This document shows positions 9,631 to 18,690 of a stretch of DNA of 21,064 nt, in pieces; within the stretch, counting starts at the first letter, position 1, and every line of letters starts with the position of its first letter. Below the pieces are notes generated by a model that saw only the letters and a program-made list of their open reading frames with translations, was not told the DNA's origin and searched no databases. Source of the stretch: Terfezia claveryi. Lineage: Eukaryota; Ascomycota; Pezizomycetes; Pezizales; Pezizaceae. The stretch is taken from the NCBI GenBank assembly GCA_015179025.1, contig WHUX01000523.1, positions 1 through 21,064 on the forward strand, read 5' to 3'. The translations under genes and the position numbers were made by a program.

Positions 9631-10360
9631 CTAAAGACATCAGATAGGGACTGGAAGCGAATATAGTAGGGGGAGAAAGAGTTTTCCTAGATCAGTTCCC
9701 AGTTTGTTCTATCTCCATATGGTAATTGGTTTTGTTTTTCTTGTCAGTCAGTATTAGTTCTTTTTCTCTTGTTGCTTGCTTGTTTCTCTCTGTGTTTCAC
9801 TCCATATGTTTTTCTCTACATGTTTCTCTCACCGTACTTTTTGTTACTGGGTAATTTGTAGCTAGGATATGGATATAATCGGGTGAGAGGGGGAGAACGC
9901 AGCATGTTGGATTTTATTTGGTGGTAGTTTATAGGTGTGGCTATAAGATTCGGAATATGTTTTTTAGTTATGGAAAATCGAAGTCAAATAAAGAAAACCT
10001 CGTGTTTGTGCCAAGAATGAGTGATCAATTTAGAATGAAGATAAATTAAATCACAAGTATCAGAAAAGCAATTGTTAGGAAGGGGAACTTAGAAACACGA
10101 TATATCACATTAAAAACTTCCGAAGGAGAATTGTAGGAAGGGAAACTTAGGAATATGATATATCGAATTGAAAACAATACAAAGACAATAGAGAGAAGTT
10201 CAAGCCAGGAAGATATGGAATGGGAGGTATAACTTTAAGGAGCGGATTGTATGTATATCGAGTTGGGACAGTGAGATATGTGAGTGACAATAGGAAAAGG
10301 AGGAGAATAGGTTGGGCAAATGTAGGAGAATGCAAAGGAAGAACGCATGCTTACAAAGTC
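9631..10360. other. Intergenic stretch, no gene seen
   Basis: About 730 bases contain a T/C-rich part (about 9730-9840) followed by A/G-rich sequence. The only structure noted is a ~59-bp imperfect duplication, recorded separately. No ORF with coding character is visible. Confidence 0.5.
10070..10185. repeat. Imperfect ~59-bp tandem duplication
   Basis: The units begin at 10070 (AATTGTTAGGAAGGGGAACTT) and 10129 (AATTGTAGGAAGGGAAACTT). Each contains GATATATC and ends in ATTNAAAAC. The differences are mostly transitions and single-base gaps. Confidence 0.65.
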
Positions 10361-10380
10361 AAGAGATAGGAGTAGGAGTA
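10361..10380 (+). other. Purine-rich tract abutting the second LTR A
   Basis: The purine-rich AAGAGATAGGAGTAGGAGTA (one C-free run with scattered T) lies directly before TGTTATG. It resembles the polypurine tract before the first LTR A copy (4981-4994) and shares its GGAGTA end. This suggests the left flank is the 3' end of an element interior, not random target DNA. Confidence 0.4.
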
Positions 10381-10407
10381 TGTTATGACTCAGGTAAGAG
10401 ACCTACC
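10381..10407 (+). repeat. Second element-A LTR, left fragment
   Basis: Twenty-seven bases from TGTTATGACTCAGG to CTACC match the first 27 bases of LTR A (4995-5021) with one transition. The rest of this LTR resumes at 19375 after the inserted element B. Joining the two fragments gives 625 bp, against 624 bp for the intact copy. Confidence 0.9.
10403..10407. repeat. Target-site duplication of element B, left copy (CTACC)
   Basis: CTACC immediately precedes the LTR start TGTAATGG and is repeated directly after the 3' LTR at 19370-19374. Five bases is the usual duplication length for Ty3/Gypsy integrases. Confidence 0.92.
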
Positions 10408-10604
10408 TGTAATGGAGAACGTTATCTCATTGCTTATATAATTGATTATATACTTTTGTATTTCCTATATTACTACTATGTTATGTAACTAAGCCTCTCG
10501 GTTGAAGGACTAGCCTTCTACCACCTCCTATTGCTTTATAAGCATCCATAGCACGCGGAATCTGCCATGGGAAGTTCCATGGCACTTGCCATATGAAGAC
10601 ACCC

Positions 10605-10707
10605 TTATTATGGCCGCGTGACCTCTGTTTAAGGCGTGTGACTCATTACTATGGCCACATGACCATCGTTTATGGCGTGTGACTCATTACTATGGCCACA
10701 TGACCCC
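10605..10707 (+). repeat. ~41-bp tandem repeat upstream of LTR B TATA box
   Basis: Units at 10605-10644, 10645-10685 and a partial one at 10686-10707 share ATTACTATGGCC, GTGACC or ATGACC, and GGCGTGTGACTC. The same array is at 18888-18990 in the 3' LTR. Repeats just upstream of an LTR core promoter often act as enhancers; that role is inferred. Confidence 0.75.
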
Positions 10708-10783
10708 TTTTGTACAGCGCACCACCTTCTGGTGTGCCACCCTTTATTGTATTTATTTCCTTAGTCATCAGATCTCAGAGGAG

Positions 10784-10791
10784 TATAAATA
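10784..10791 (+). promoter_or_regulatory. TATA box in 5' LTR of element B
   Basis: TATAAATA lies in the context GAGTATAAATAGGCC, about 300 bp before the LTR end. It is the probable start signal for the genomic transcript and is repeated at 19067-19074. Confidence 0.7.
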
Positions 10792-11086
10792 GGCCGCTGG
10801 ATTCCCTCTGGAATCCACAGAAAGAGAAGAAGCAACCAAGCAAGCCTTCAGAGCAAGCAAGCCTATATTCCGATCAGATCAAGATCATATAGCTTAGATA
10901 GCACAAATCATATAAGATAGATTACACCAGTTAATTACTGTTCCCTTTGGGAACGTCCCACATAGTAATCTCCCTACCCTTCTGAGGTCTTATCTCAGCA
11001 GAACCGAAATACACAAACGTCCGTGCCTACGGATATAGATTGTATAAACGGTACCGAATGAATACTGTCTAGTACCATTCATTACA

Positions 11087-11314
11087 TTTTTTTTAACTTA
11101 CTTACCTAATCTTTACTCTTAAATCCAAGGCCTGATCAACCTTCGGATACCTTTATTATACTCACGCAAGTGTATACAATTCAACACCCAAGTGCACATA
11201 TAAAATCGATATCGTTATTCAACTAGCTAGCTAACAAAATATCCAACAAACGAGACATCAGACTCTCAACTGCAGTACATCAACAAAAGACTTAGAAGCA
11301 AGCTAAGCAGATCT
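11087..11314 (+). other. Leader of element B, first part
   Basis: The LTR is followed directly by eight T residues and an A/C/T-rich stretch with few G. No TGG-type tRNA primer-binding site is present at the LTR junction, so the first-strand primer is not evident. No ORF of note was found on the plus strand. Confidence 0.5.
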
Positions 11315-11914
11315 CTAACGGGCAGTGGTATCCCATATTAAACAATCCCACCCTCGTTCACAACACTTTTCCCAATAAGATCGACAACTTATCTTGCACT
11401 CCTGGCAACCGCCATTACATCTGTACCTGTAAATCCAGTACACCATTGAAAAACTGGCCCCCCAGGTCCCAGGAATAATTGGTCTAAACAACCAAGCGTC
11501 ACAATCCCAAGGCTCAAATCTCGCTGCCTCCACTGCAGCCATTTCCTCCAGAAAAGAATTACCTCCATCAGAACCTTCCTTAGGCCCAGACATCTCTACC
11601 AATACCTCTGTGCCCCCAACGTCTACCTCAATACACCAATCAGAAAACGTGACACTCTTGCCGGAAGAACTAGAACTAGATTCTAGACCAGTAGACGAAG
11701 TAAAACCAGGACCATAAGAAACATCAGGATCCTGACATCCAGCCTCACCAGCCTCGTGAGCCACCGAGCCAACAGAACTGTCAGTCGAACGGAGATCATA
11801 AGGATCATCAGCCACCACACCATCAGCACAGAAAGGTGCCAAAGAAGAAAAGTAACTCGACGATCGTATCGCATAACCAGCTGTATTTGGTTGCGGACAG
11901 ACGAAATCAGACAT
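11315..11914 (-). CDS. Uninterrupted antisense ORF in element B leader, unknown function
   Basis: On the minus strand an ATG at 11914-11912 opens a 199-codon ORF ending in TAG at 11317-11315. The frame is open a further 61 codons upstream (to 12097), antisense to gag. It starts 2 bp from the gag ATG (11916) and diverges from it. The predicted protein begins MSDFVCPQPN, has a Ser-rich and Asp/Glu-rich middle (SSSSSSGKS), a Trp/Val region (WCIEVDVGGTEVLVEM), and a C-terminus with seven Cys within 26 residues. The plus-strand frame continuous with gag has about six stops here, so openness is not a by-product of gag coding in that frame. I recognise no domain. It could be a real antisense accessory gene or a chance ORF. 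Confidence 0.4.
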   Translation of the reverse strand: MSDFVCPQPNTAGYAIRSSSYFSSLAPFCADGVVADDPYDLRSTDSSVGSVAHEAGEAGCQDPDVSYGPGFTSSTGLESSSSSSGKSVTFSDWCIEVDVGGTEVLVEMSGPKEGSDGGNSFLEEMAAVEAARFEPWDCDAWLFRPIIPGTWGASFSMVYWIYRYRCNGGCQECKISCRSYWEKCCERGWDCLIWDTTAR

Positions 11915-11915
11915 A

Positions 11916-13780
11916 ATGGCGTCTGAACTTAGTAAGAAGACTAAGAGGTCGAGACGGTTAACTATGTTACCCGAAGATATTAAGAAATTAGTAGAAGAAA
12001 CTCCCAGAAAAACCAGATTTATAATTCCTAATACAGAAGGGGAAATAAATCTGCCTATCGATATTGAAATAGGAGAACCAGGTGGAGCAGGAACCAAACT
12101 ATATTTTAGTATGGCTTTACCTCTCGTACCAGAAGAATTTTGGGACAGACATCTTCCAACAATTGAGGAGATTTTGAAATATACTCGCTCAATGGGACAT
12201 GCCCAACAGTATCATCCTGATGATACTCGACTCTTAATGGAAGCCGTAGCAAAACACTACTTATGGCTAACACCTTACCCATTCAAAGAAGAAGACTTAG
12301 AAATGAACGCATTTTTAAGTAAAGAATTAAGGAAACCTGTTGTACCACTTTTAAGAAAACCGAATTGGGTAATAAATAACTGGGAAGAAATAATGGCATT
12401 CATGATGAGCGGCACTCATCTAGAAGAATCAGCACATACCGCGGAGGATTTTTTCAATCCTAGCAAAGAACTTCCAGGAGCGTTCCTGAGAATACTAAAA
12501 GATCAATCGAAAGGCAAAGGTCGAGCACCTGAGACACCAGAAAGGAGGACTGAGTCAGCCAAAGAACCAGACGACAAAGACCAACCACCAGAAGATATAG
12601 AATTACCAGAAGACGATGATGATCTAGATACAGGACTAGACCAACAGCAGCAGAAAACACAAGGAGGAGGATGAGACCCCGATGATAGCGGAGATGATAG
12701 CTCGGACTCTGATAAGGCATCATCAGTTGCAAGTCAAACTCTTAAAAGAAAACCCAAACGAGGAAAATCAGTTGAACACCAGCAATGGGAATCTACAACA
12801 GGAATGGTTACAACGGGTAACCATAAAGCAACGAATGCTTTAAAAGTAATAAAGATTGATATGCCAGAAAAATTAAGAGGAGAAGACAAAAAATGGCAAG
12901 ACTCACAATATTTTGACTCTTGGGCCACAGCAATGCAACGTTGGTTTGTTCTCAAAAGAATAGATTTAGAAGGCGCTTCAGCTCTGGAAATTGTTGGATT
13001 CAGAATGGAAGGAAGCGCACTTACTACTTATAATCAATTCCTAAGAGAAAAAGGAAAGAATGCGACATTCTTTGGATTCATACTAGCGCTAAGGGATTTT
13101 CTGATACCCTCTACTAGTAAGGACATTTTGTGGAAACGATAGGAGACAGCCACACTATACAAGGACGGACGTCACATGGGAATCAAACAGTTTGTCAACT
13201 GGCTTACTGAAATGCAAATCAAATTGATTGACAAGGATAGCAAACAATCAATATCGCAGGAAGTAAAAAGAAGAAAGTTTCTTAATCACCTGCCGCCATA
13301 TATGTCAGCTATATTAATTCCTTTAATCAAAGAAGAATGGTCATATGATCAGCTCGTGCATCAAGTGGAGTCATATGAAGCTTCCAAAAAGGATATTGCC
13401 CCACCATCCACAACAAATACATCCCGACGACAACACCCTCGGAATGAAAATCGAAGTCACGGTCCACGCAGGGACCAGAATCAATGACAAAAAACAGGAT
13501 TTAATCCTAGCAGCAATCCCAACACCAAACCCAACACAGAAAATCGGAAGGACTCAGATTGGGACACCATCACAAAAAAATTGGATCAGAAGACGAAGAT
13601 GCAATTAATTAAAGACAAGAAATGTCTATGGTGTTGGAACCCTGGACACTCCTACAAGGACTGTAGGAAACGAAAAAATAAGGTACCCATGTGTACAGCC
13701 GCACAAGATTTAGCTATGCCGATAGCTACCAAGGATAAAAACAACAAGGATAAAATCAAAGAACGACCCTTGTCAAGACA
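11916..13780 (+). pseudogene. gag: Element B Gag, single frame with three internal stops
   Basis: This is the particle-forming polyprotein. The start ATG is at 11916 (ATAATGGCG) and one frame continues to 13931. It has in-frame stops at 12672 (TGA), 13140 (TAG) and 13485 (TGA). Residues 1-252 give a basic N-terminus, a mixed alpha/beta region (PEEFWDRHLPTIEEILKYTR) and an acidic, Gln-rich tail. The capsid-like core spans about 12840-13390 (FDSWATAMQRWFVLKRIDLE, KQFVNWLTEMQIKL). A perfect zinc knuckle C-LW-C-WNPG-H-SYKD-C lies at 13623-13664. The same frame runs on into protease. The stops could be recent mutations; programmed readthrough of all three seems unlikely. Confidence 0.85.
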
Positions 13781-13781
13781 G

Positions 13782-14160
13782 GTACCAGATTTTAGCAAGG
13801 TATTCGTTAAAGCTAACGAACACCCCGCACTAGCTTTAATTGATCTCCAAACGAAGGGAGGAGACTTAATCAATTCTCAATTTGTACACCTATACAAAAT
13901 ACCTACTAGAAGTATGAGAAGAAATCATTAAGTACTGCAATTAAAGGCTCAAAGGGAACGATAGACAAAGCTTGTACTATCAAACTTGATTGGATAGGTT
14001 ATGTAGAAGAACGAACATTCTATGTAGCTCATTTGACTGGATGGGACATGATACTAGAGAACCTGCTCTCAGCAAAGTGCGAGCAATAATTCCTGCCCAT
14101 CGGAACCAGTTACTATCCAGCCGGAAAATATTCCACGATTCCAGCTAAGTGTATGGAAGG
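13782..14160 (+). pseudogene. Element B retropepsin-like protease, frameshifted
   Basis: This aspartic protease domain would mature Gag-Pol. It begins in the gag frame: ALIDLQTKGG, with the catalytic Asp at 13842-13844, then QFVHLYKIPT. It moves to the -1 frame near 13905-13922 (the gag frame stops at 13929). The second frame gives KGTIDKACTIKLDWIGYVEE, FYVAHLTGWDMILE (Gly-Trp-Asp near 14039-14047), then a TAA after KCEQ near 14085. The usual D-[ST]-G is replaced by D-L-Q-T-x-G, a variant that may be lineage-typical or degraded. Gag, protease and RT would form one polyprotein. Confidence 0.7.
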
Positions 14161-14171
14161 GATCTAGAACC

Positions 14172-15690
14172 ATGGCGAATGGTATAAGATCAGCATATAC
14201 ACAGGTCAGCTGTGAATCAGTTACAGATTATAGTGAACCGGATAATTGGGAAAATATTAGTGACGCAGACGAAACTGATTCAGAAAGAGAACTCGTGACA
14301 GCTGTTTCTACGGTACAGAAACAATTCAACCCTGTAACGGAGTTTCCCTTATTATTTCCCAAGACAATTCCACGGGAATTACCGCCACTAAGAAAAATTA
14401 ATCACTCTATCAAACCAAAAGCAGGAGCTACTTGGATACCAAAATGGCGACCCTTAGGACATCGATTTAGACAACAAATCCATGACAAATTAGTCGAAGA
14501 AGAAGCATCAGGTCGCATATATAGAGTAGAAAATGACACAAATGCTGTAGTCATGTTCACTATCCCTAAACGAGATAAACCGGAAGAAGCCCGACATGTC
14601 AATGACTGTCGAGACCACAATTTAGCCGTCGAACCGGACCACACCCCATTGCCAGATATTAATGAAGCAATTGAACTAGTAGCGGAGAATCCCATTTGGA
14701 CTAAGGTCGACTTAGCCGATGGATTTTTTAATATCAGGAACGATGAAGAATCTGAGCAACACTCTACCTTTTTATGTCACATGGGATATTTCAGAAGTAG
14801 AGTTATGCAACAAGGGGATCGTAAGCACCTGCTACCATGGTTCGCGTTATGCATGAAATTTTTAAGGACATGGTCTATAAAAATTTAATCATCTATATTG
14901 ATGATATTATTATATTCTCTAAAACGTATGAAGAACATATAGAATTGTTGAAGAAAGTACTTCAACGTCTACAGGACGAGAAATTTTATCTCAAAGAAAG
15001 CAAATGCCAGTTCTTTACTCCAGATTGGAAATCTTAGGACACGTTTTGACATCAGATGGATTACATGTAGACCCGAAGAAGAGGACTACTATATTAACAT
15101 TTCCAACTCCTACAAGAAAAAAGGATCTTAGAGGATTCCTTGGAATCGTTAATTATCTCAGCAGATTTATTCCTGACTTGGCATCGTATGCAAGCACCCT
15201 GTCAGAACTGCAAGGAGAAACAAAGAAATGGGAATGGACAGATACTCATAACGCAGCGTTTGAAAAACTCAAGGAACTCGTGAATTCCCCACACGTTTTA
15301 AAACCCTGGAATAATGAATCTACTGAACCCAAATATTTAGTCTGTGATGCTAGTGATGTAGGACTAGGATCTTGGATAGGTCAAGGACCGTTGACGCATA
15401 TCAGACCATCATGCTTCCACTCTAGAAAATTTAATCCAGCACAACTCAATTATCCTACCTTTCAAAAGGAATTATTAGCGATTATTGACTCATTAAAATT
15501 TTTTGAAGCACAATTGAGAGGTCACAAGTTCACTATCCTTACCGACCACAAACCGTTAGTAACCTTCCATACTCAAACGCCTGCAAGTCAAAAATTGAGG
15601 CGATGGCAAGATTACCTAATGGAATTTGATACAGACATACAGCATACCGCAGGAAAGGAAAATTTGATAGCAGACGCCTATCAAGAAAGC
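14172..15690 (+). pseudogene. pol: Element B reverse transcriptase and RNase H, two frameshifts
   Basis: RT is read in three frames. From 14172 to about 14820 come IPRELPPLRKIN, VMFTIPKRDKPEEARHVNDC and WTKVDLADGFFNIRND, with the first catalytic Asp at 14709-14711, then FLCHMGYFRSRVMQQGD. From about 14825 to 15035, in another frame, comes the active site Y-I-D-D at 14894-14905. From about 15004 on, a third frame reads ILGHVLTSDGLHVDPKK and FLGIVNYLSRFIPDL. RNase H follows: YLVCDASDVGLGSW, FQKELLAIIDSLKFFEAQL, FTILTDHKPLVTF, ending at GKENLIADA (about 15650-15676). The catalytic residues are kept, so only the frame changes disable it. The ATG at 14172 need not be a true start, since RT is normally made as part of a polyprotein. 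Confidence 0.9.
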
Positions 15691-15698
15691 ATAAATAC

Positions 15699-16922
15699 TT
15701 GGACACTCCCACCACCGAGGACGATTATATTTCCAACAGCATCGATCCTCCTAACCATACCTACAACCGCAACATCTCTACCAACGCTTTAAGAACTTTC
15801 CACTCACCAGAAACCTCTACTCAGAACAATATGGTTTCTCGCGGAGCTATCAATTTCAAGCATGTCGACTGCGACTTCAACAAATGTCGTGGAAGAGCCG
15901 AAGAACTTGGACACCATATCTTCTGTCCATACTTCGAGGGCATCCAGGATGAAGAAAGTGAATATGACATGATGAAGGAAGAAGAGTCCTCAGATGATGA
16001 GACTCTATCTACTATACCAGAAGAAGTTTTCAGCGGGTATGATCGTGTACCCAATATAAACAAGAACAAACCCTTAACAGTTCTTGGACTAAGATATAGG
16101 CCTCCATCTTCTGAAAACGCACAACAAAATACCCTCGCTCCTGAAGAAGCGAAAGAAATTGCTATCGACCTGGCTCATAGCAATTGGCAACAACACAAAA
16201 GGATGCACTGGTCCTTTTGCCGCGATTTTTACTGTCCAGTTCATGGCAGCTCCCACGCCATGAACAACCGCATGTTCACCGTCGAAACATGTGCAATCTG
16301 CAACCACCACGGACATGGCAGTTTGAACTGTGACCTGACAGCCTCAGTTCTTAAGAAGGAGAAGGAATTCCTTACGACTCGTATTGCGCATATCTACCGC
16401 AAATGAGCCTCAAAAGGAACTAGCACCAGTACAACAAACGCCAGCTTATCCACCTCCACCAGCTCTCAGCCGTGAAGAAGCTATCCAGGAAATCGGAGAA
16501 TGGGCAAAAAGATGGATTGCCAACAAGCCGACACAACCCACTCTCCAACCCAGCATTCAGTTCAGTAACCCTACCGAACAGATGACCAACCGACAAATGG
16601 AACAGGAGATCATGAATACTCCTGTTGCCCCACAACAACCATGGAATGCACCTCAACAACCAGCTGCAACCGCTAGCAGCAGTAACGCAATTCCAATCAA
16701 CACCGCCGCCGTCACCACTCGTTCTAAAAAGCGAGTAGCCATTGACGAAGATCTACCCTCTTTCATTCAAGACACCAAGACCTCCAGACAGCGTTGTGAT
16801 TTCTGTAAGTTCTCAGGACATAATGCTTCTACATGTAAGGAGAAGAAACCCACCATCAATGACTTCAACACAAGGATCGAACCGACCCTCAACAAGCTCA
16901 TTGAAGAGAAACACATCAGCGA
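15699..16922 (+). other. Extra zinc-knuckle module between RNase H and integrase
   Basis: About 400 codons of coding-like sequence sit where most Gypsy elements have a short linker. The first part (about 15699-16403) is open and reads DTPTTEDDYISNSIDPP; a Cys cluster DCDFNKC with HHIFC (about 15868-15930); an acidic region; a second CX4C cluster FCRDFYCPVHGSSH; and a knuckle C-AI-C-NHHG-H-GSLN-C at 16290-16331. After a frame change near 16400 the second part (to about 16920) is Pro/Gln-rich, carries TTRSKKRVAIDED, and has another knuckle C-DF-C-KFSG-H-NAST-C at 16795-16836. The second part then shifts frame into integrase. Knuckles of this type bind nucleic acid, so the module may act like a second nucleocapsid; that is inference. 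Being flanked on both sides by pol argues that it is part of the polyprotein. Confidence 0.7.
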
Positions 16923-18553
16923 CGGATTGAAGACGACAAGGACTACTTCATCACACACTGGCTTGACCAAGGAACAGGTATGAAAGCCGCATATCAATCA
17001 TGCATGAGAGTATGTCCTATCTGGAAGAACTATTATGATACCTTTGTGAATCGTAAGGATCATAGAAGAAAAGACGGATTTTTGTATGTCAAGAACCGAC
17101 AAGGACAATGGAGACTAGTCTTGCCCTCTACCTTTAACATCGAAGGTAAGAACTATCTCGAATTGGTTATTAAAGATGCACATGAAGCAACCGCTCATGG
17201 TGGCATTGAAAAAACGATGAAATATCTTACTGACCGATATGATTGCCAGTCCTTTGCAGAACCAACTAAGGACTATATCAGAAGTTGTGATACTTGTCAA
17301 CGGACAAAGTATTCCAACAAGGTGCCACTTGGACTCGTAACCCCATTACATGTACCAAGCAGGCCATGGACTGACATATCGATGGATTTTCTTAAAGTAG
17401 CACCTGTGTTTACTAAGTGTTCAATTTTGTACCCGAATATTCCTGTTGAAGAAGATCATGTAGTTTGTATTTCACGACTTTGGACGATTGTCGATAGACA
17501 ATCAGGATTCAAGTTTCTTATTCCTGTCTCAGATAATTTCACAGCAGAACAATGTACTGCTACCTTTGATACTCATGTAGTCCCGACTATGGGATACCCT
17601 TTCTGTATTGTTTTTGACCGCGACACTCTTTTTATGTCAACGCACTTTCAAGATTGGGCTAGGAATAAAGGAATCAAGTTGGAACCGTCCACCGCATATC
17701 ATCCACGTGCAGACGGACAATCGGAAATTGTGAACAAAGAAATTCTACAAGTAGCAAGAGCCTGTAAAATCGAAGGATTTGATTGGCTACAGAAACTACC
17801 AGAGATACAGTTGAAACTTAACTCTAGGTATAACGCCGCTAGACAGAATAGTCCCTTTTCCACACTATTTGGATTTAATGCACATCTTGGCGTATCGATA
17901 CTTCCATACCCCATTAATGCATATGTACCAGCAAACGAACGTCATGAGGTAACATCTAAAAACCTATATGACGCCAAGAAGACTCAAGCATCTCAAGCGA
18001 ACAAACGACTACCCAATACAGCCAAATTTTCAGTCGGACAACAAGTTATGCTTTCCTCAGAAAATATCAACCTATCGAATGTCTCACCAAGCTCAAACCA
18101 AAATGGCTAGGCCCATTTCCCATTATTTCTAGTAATCGGAAACGTAATAACTATAGCCTAGACCTATCCAGTCAACCTGACCTCCACCTCATATATAATA
18201 CTTTTCATATCAGCAAACTCAAACCTTACTACAAAAACGATCCCACCCAGTTCCCTCACAGACAATCTCAGGAACCAGGACCAATTCAAGAAGATCGTTA
18301 TGAAGTTGAAAAGGTATTAGAATTCAGAACAGCTCCTCGAACTGGAGAAAGACAATATAAGGTCAGATGGCTAGGATACCTTCCTAAATATGATTCCTAG
18401 GTAAACGCCAAGGATATCACCACCGAAATTCTTCAAGACTTCTGGACGACCGGAAGTATGAAGACACATTCAAGAGACGTCGTAGGACTAAAGGAAAACA
18501 AGGACCACGAACCAGAGATAGACCCGAGCTCTCATCCAACAAGAACGAGATAG
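16923..18553 (+). pseudogene. Element B integrase with C-terminal chromodomain, one frameshift and one stop
   Basis: Coding sequence resumes at about 16923 (DKDYFITHWLDQGTGMKAAY), so the ATG at 16980 is internal. The HHCC zinc region (HEATAH...SCDTCQR) lies at about 17179-17300. The catalytic core has Asp at 17385-17387, Asp at 17616-17618 and Glu at 17724-17726. The last two are 35 residues apart, but the first two are 76 apart, against 59 in element A. Frame 0 ends at TAG 18108. From about 18075 the reading shifts to the frame holding LKPKWLGPFPI and FHISKLKPYY. A chromodomain starts at about 18299 (YEVEKVLEFR, GERQYKVRWLGY), with TAG at 18398 where Trp is expected. The likely end is TAG 18551-18553. 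The chromodomain probably guides insertion into heterochromatin. Confidence 0.9.
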
Positions 18554-18557
18554 AATC

Positions 18558-18668
18558 ATGAGTCAAGGAAACACTAAGGATATTCATGTTAATGCTAATG
18601 TATTAACAATGCATCAAATCTTAGGACGTATGGAAACCAATATGGCAGAGCGAAGGAAGCAAGGATAG
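18558..18668 (+). CDS. Possible 36-codon ORF after pol, unknown
   Basis: An ATG four bases after the pol stop opens MSQGNTKDIHVNANVLTMHQ and ends at TAG 18666-18668, just before the polypurine tract. The peptide is hydrophilic, with a helical end rich in Met, Glu and Arg. Its length is within chance expectation. It may be a small accessory ORF or an accidental reading of 3' leader. Confidence 0.25.
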   Translation: MSQGNTKDIHVNANVLTMHQILGRMETNMAERRKQG

Positions 18669-18678
18669 GAAATCCTTC

Positions 18679-18690
18679 TATGTGGGGAAG
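18679..18690 (+). other. Polypurine tract of element B
   Basis: ATGTGGGGAAG-type purine-rich sequence directly precedes the 3' LTR start TGTAATGG. This is the expected primer site for plus-strand DNA synthesis. Confidence 0.6.

Larger units (their letters stand above)
10408..11086 (+). repeat. 5' LTR of element B, 679 bp
   Basis: It begins TGTAATGGAG and ends CATTCATTACA, and pairs base for base with 18691-19369 at a constant offset of 8283. Inside are a ~41-bp tandem repeat (10605-10707), a TATA box (10784-10791), a palindrome-like CCGCTGGATTCC/GGAATCCAC region near 10794-10820, and GTTCCCTTTGGGAAC (about 10942-10956), an inverted repeat. A 60-codon ORF inside it is identical in both LTRs because they are copies, not because it is a gene. 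Confidence 0.97.

Noticed and set aside
10710..10892. A 60-codon ORF repeated identically at 18993-19175
   Set aside because: Both copies lie inside the paired LTRs of element B, so identity reflects LTR duplication; the ORF spans the TATA box region and has no protein-like features.
16980..16983. ATGA stop-start overlap as translational coupling into integrase
   Set aside because: The integrase frame is already coding-like upstream of this ATG (from about 16923), so the overlap comes from a frameshift, not from a designed junction.
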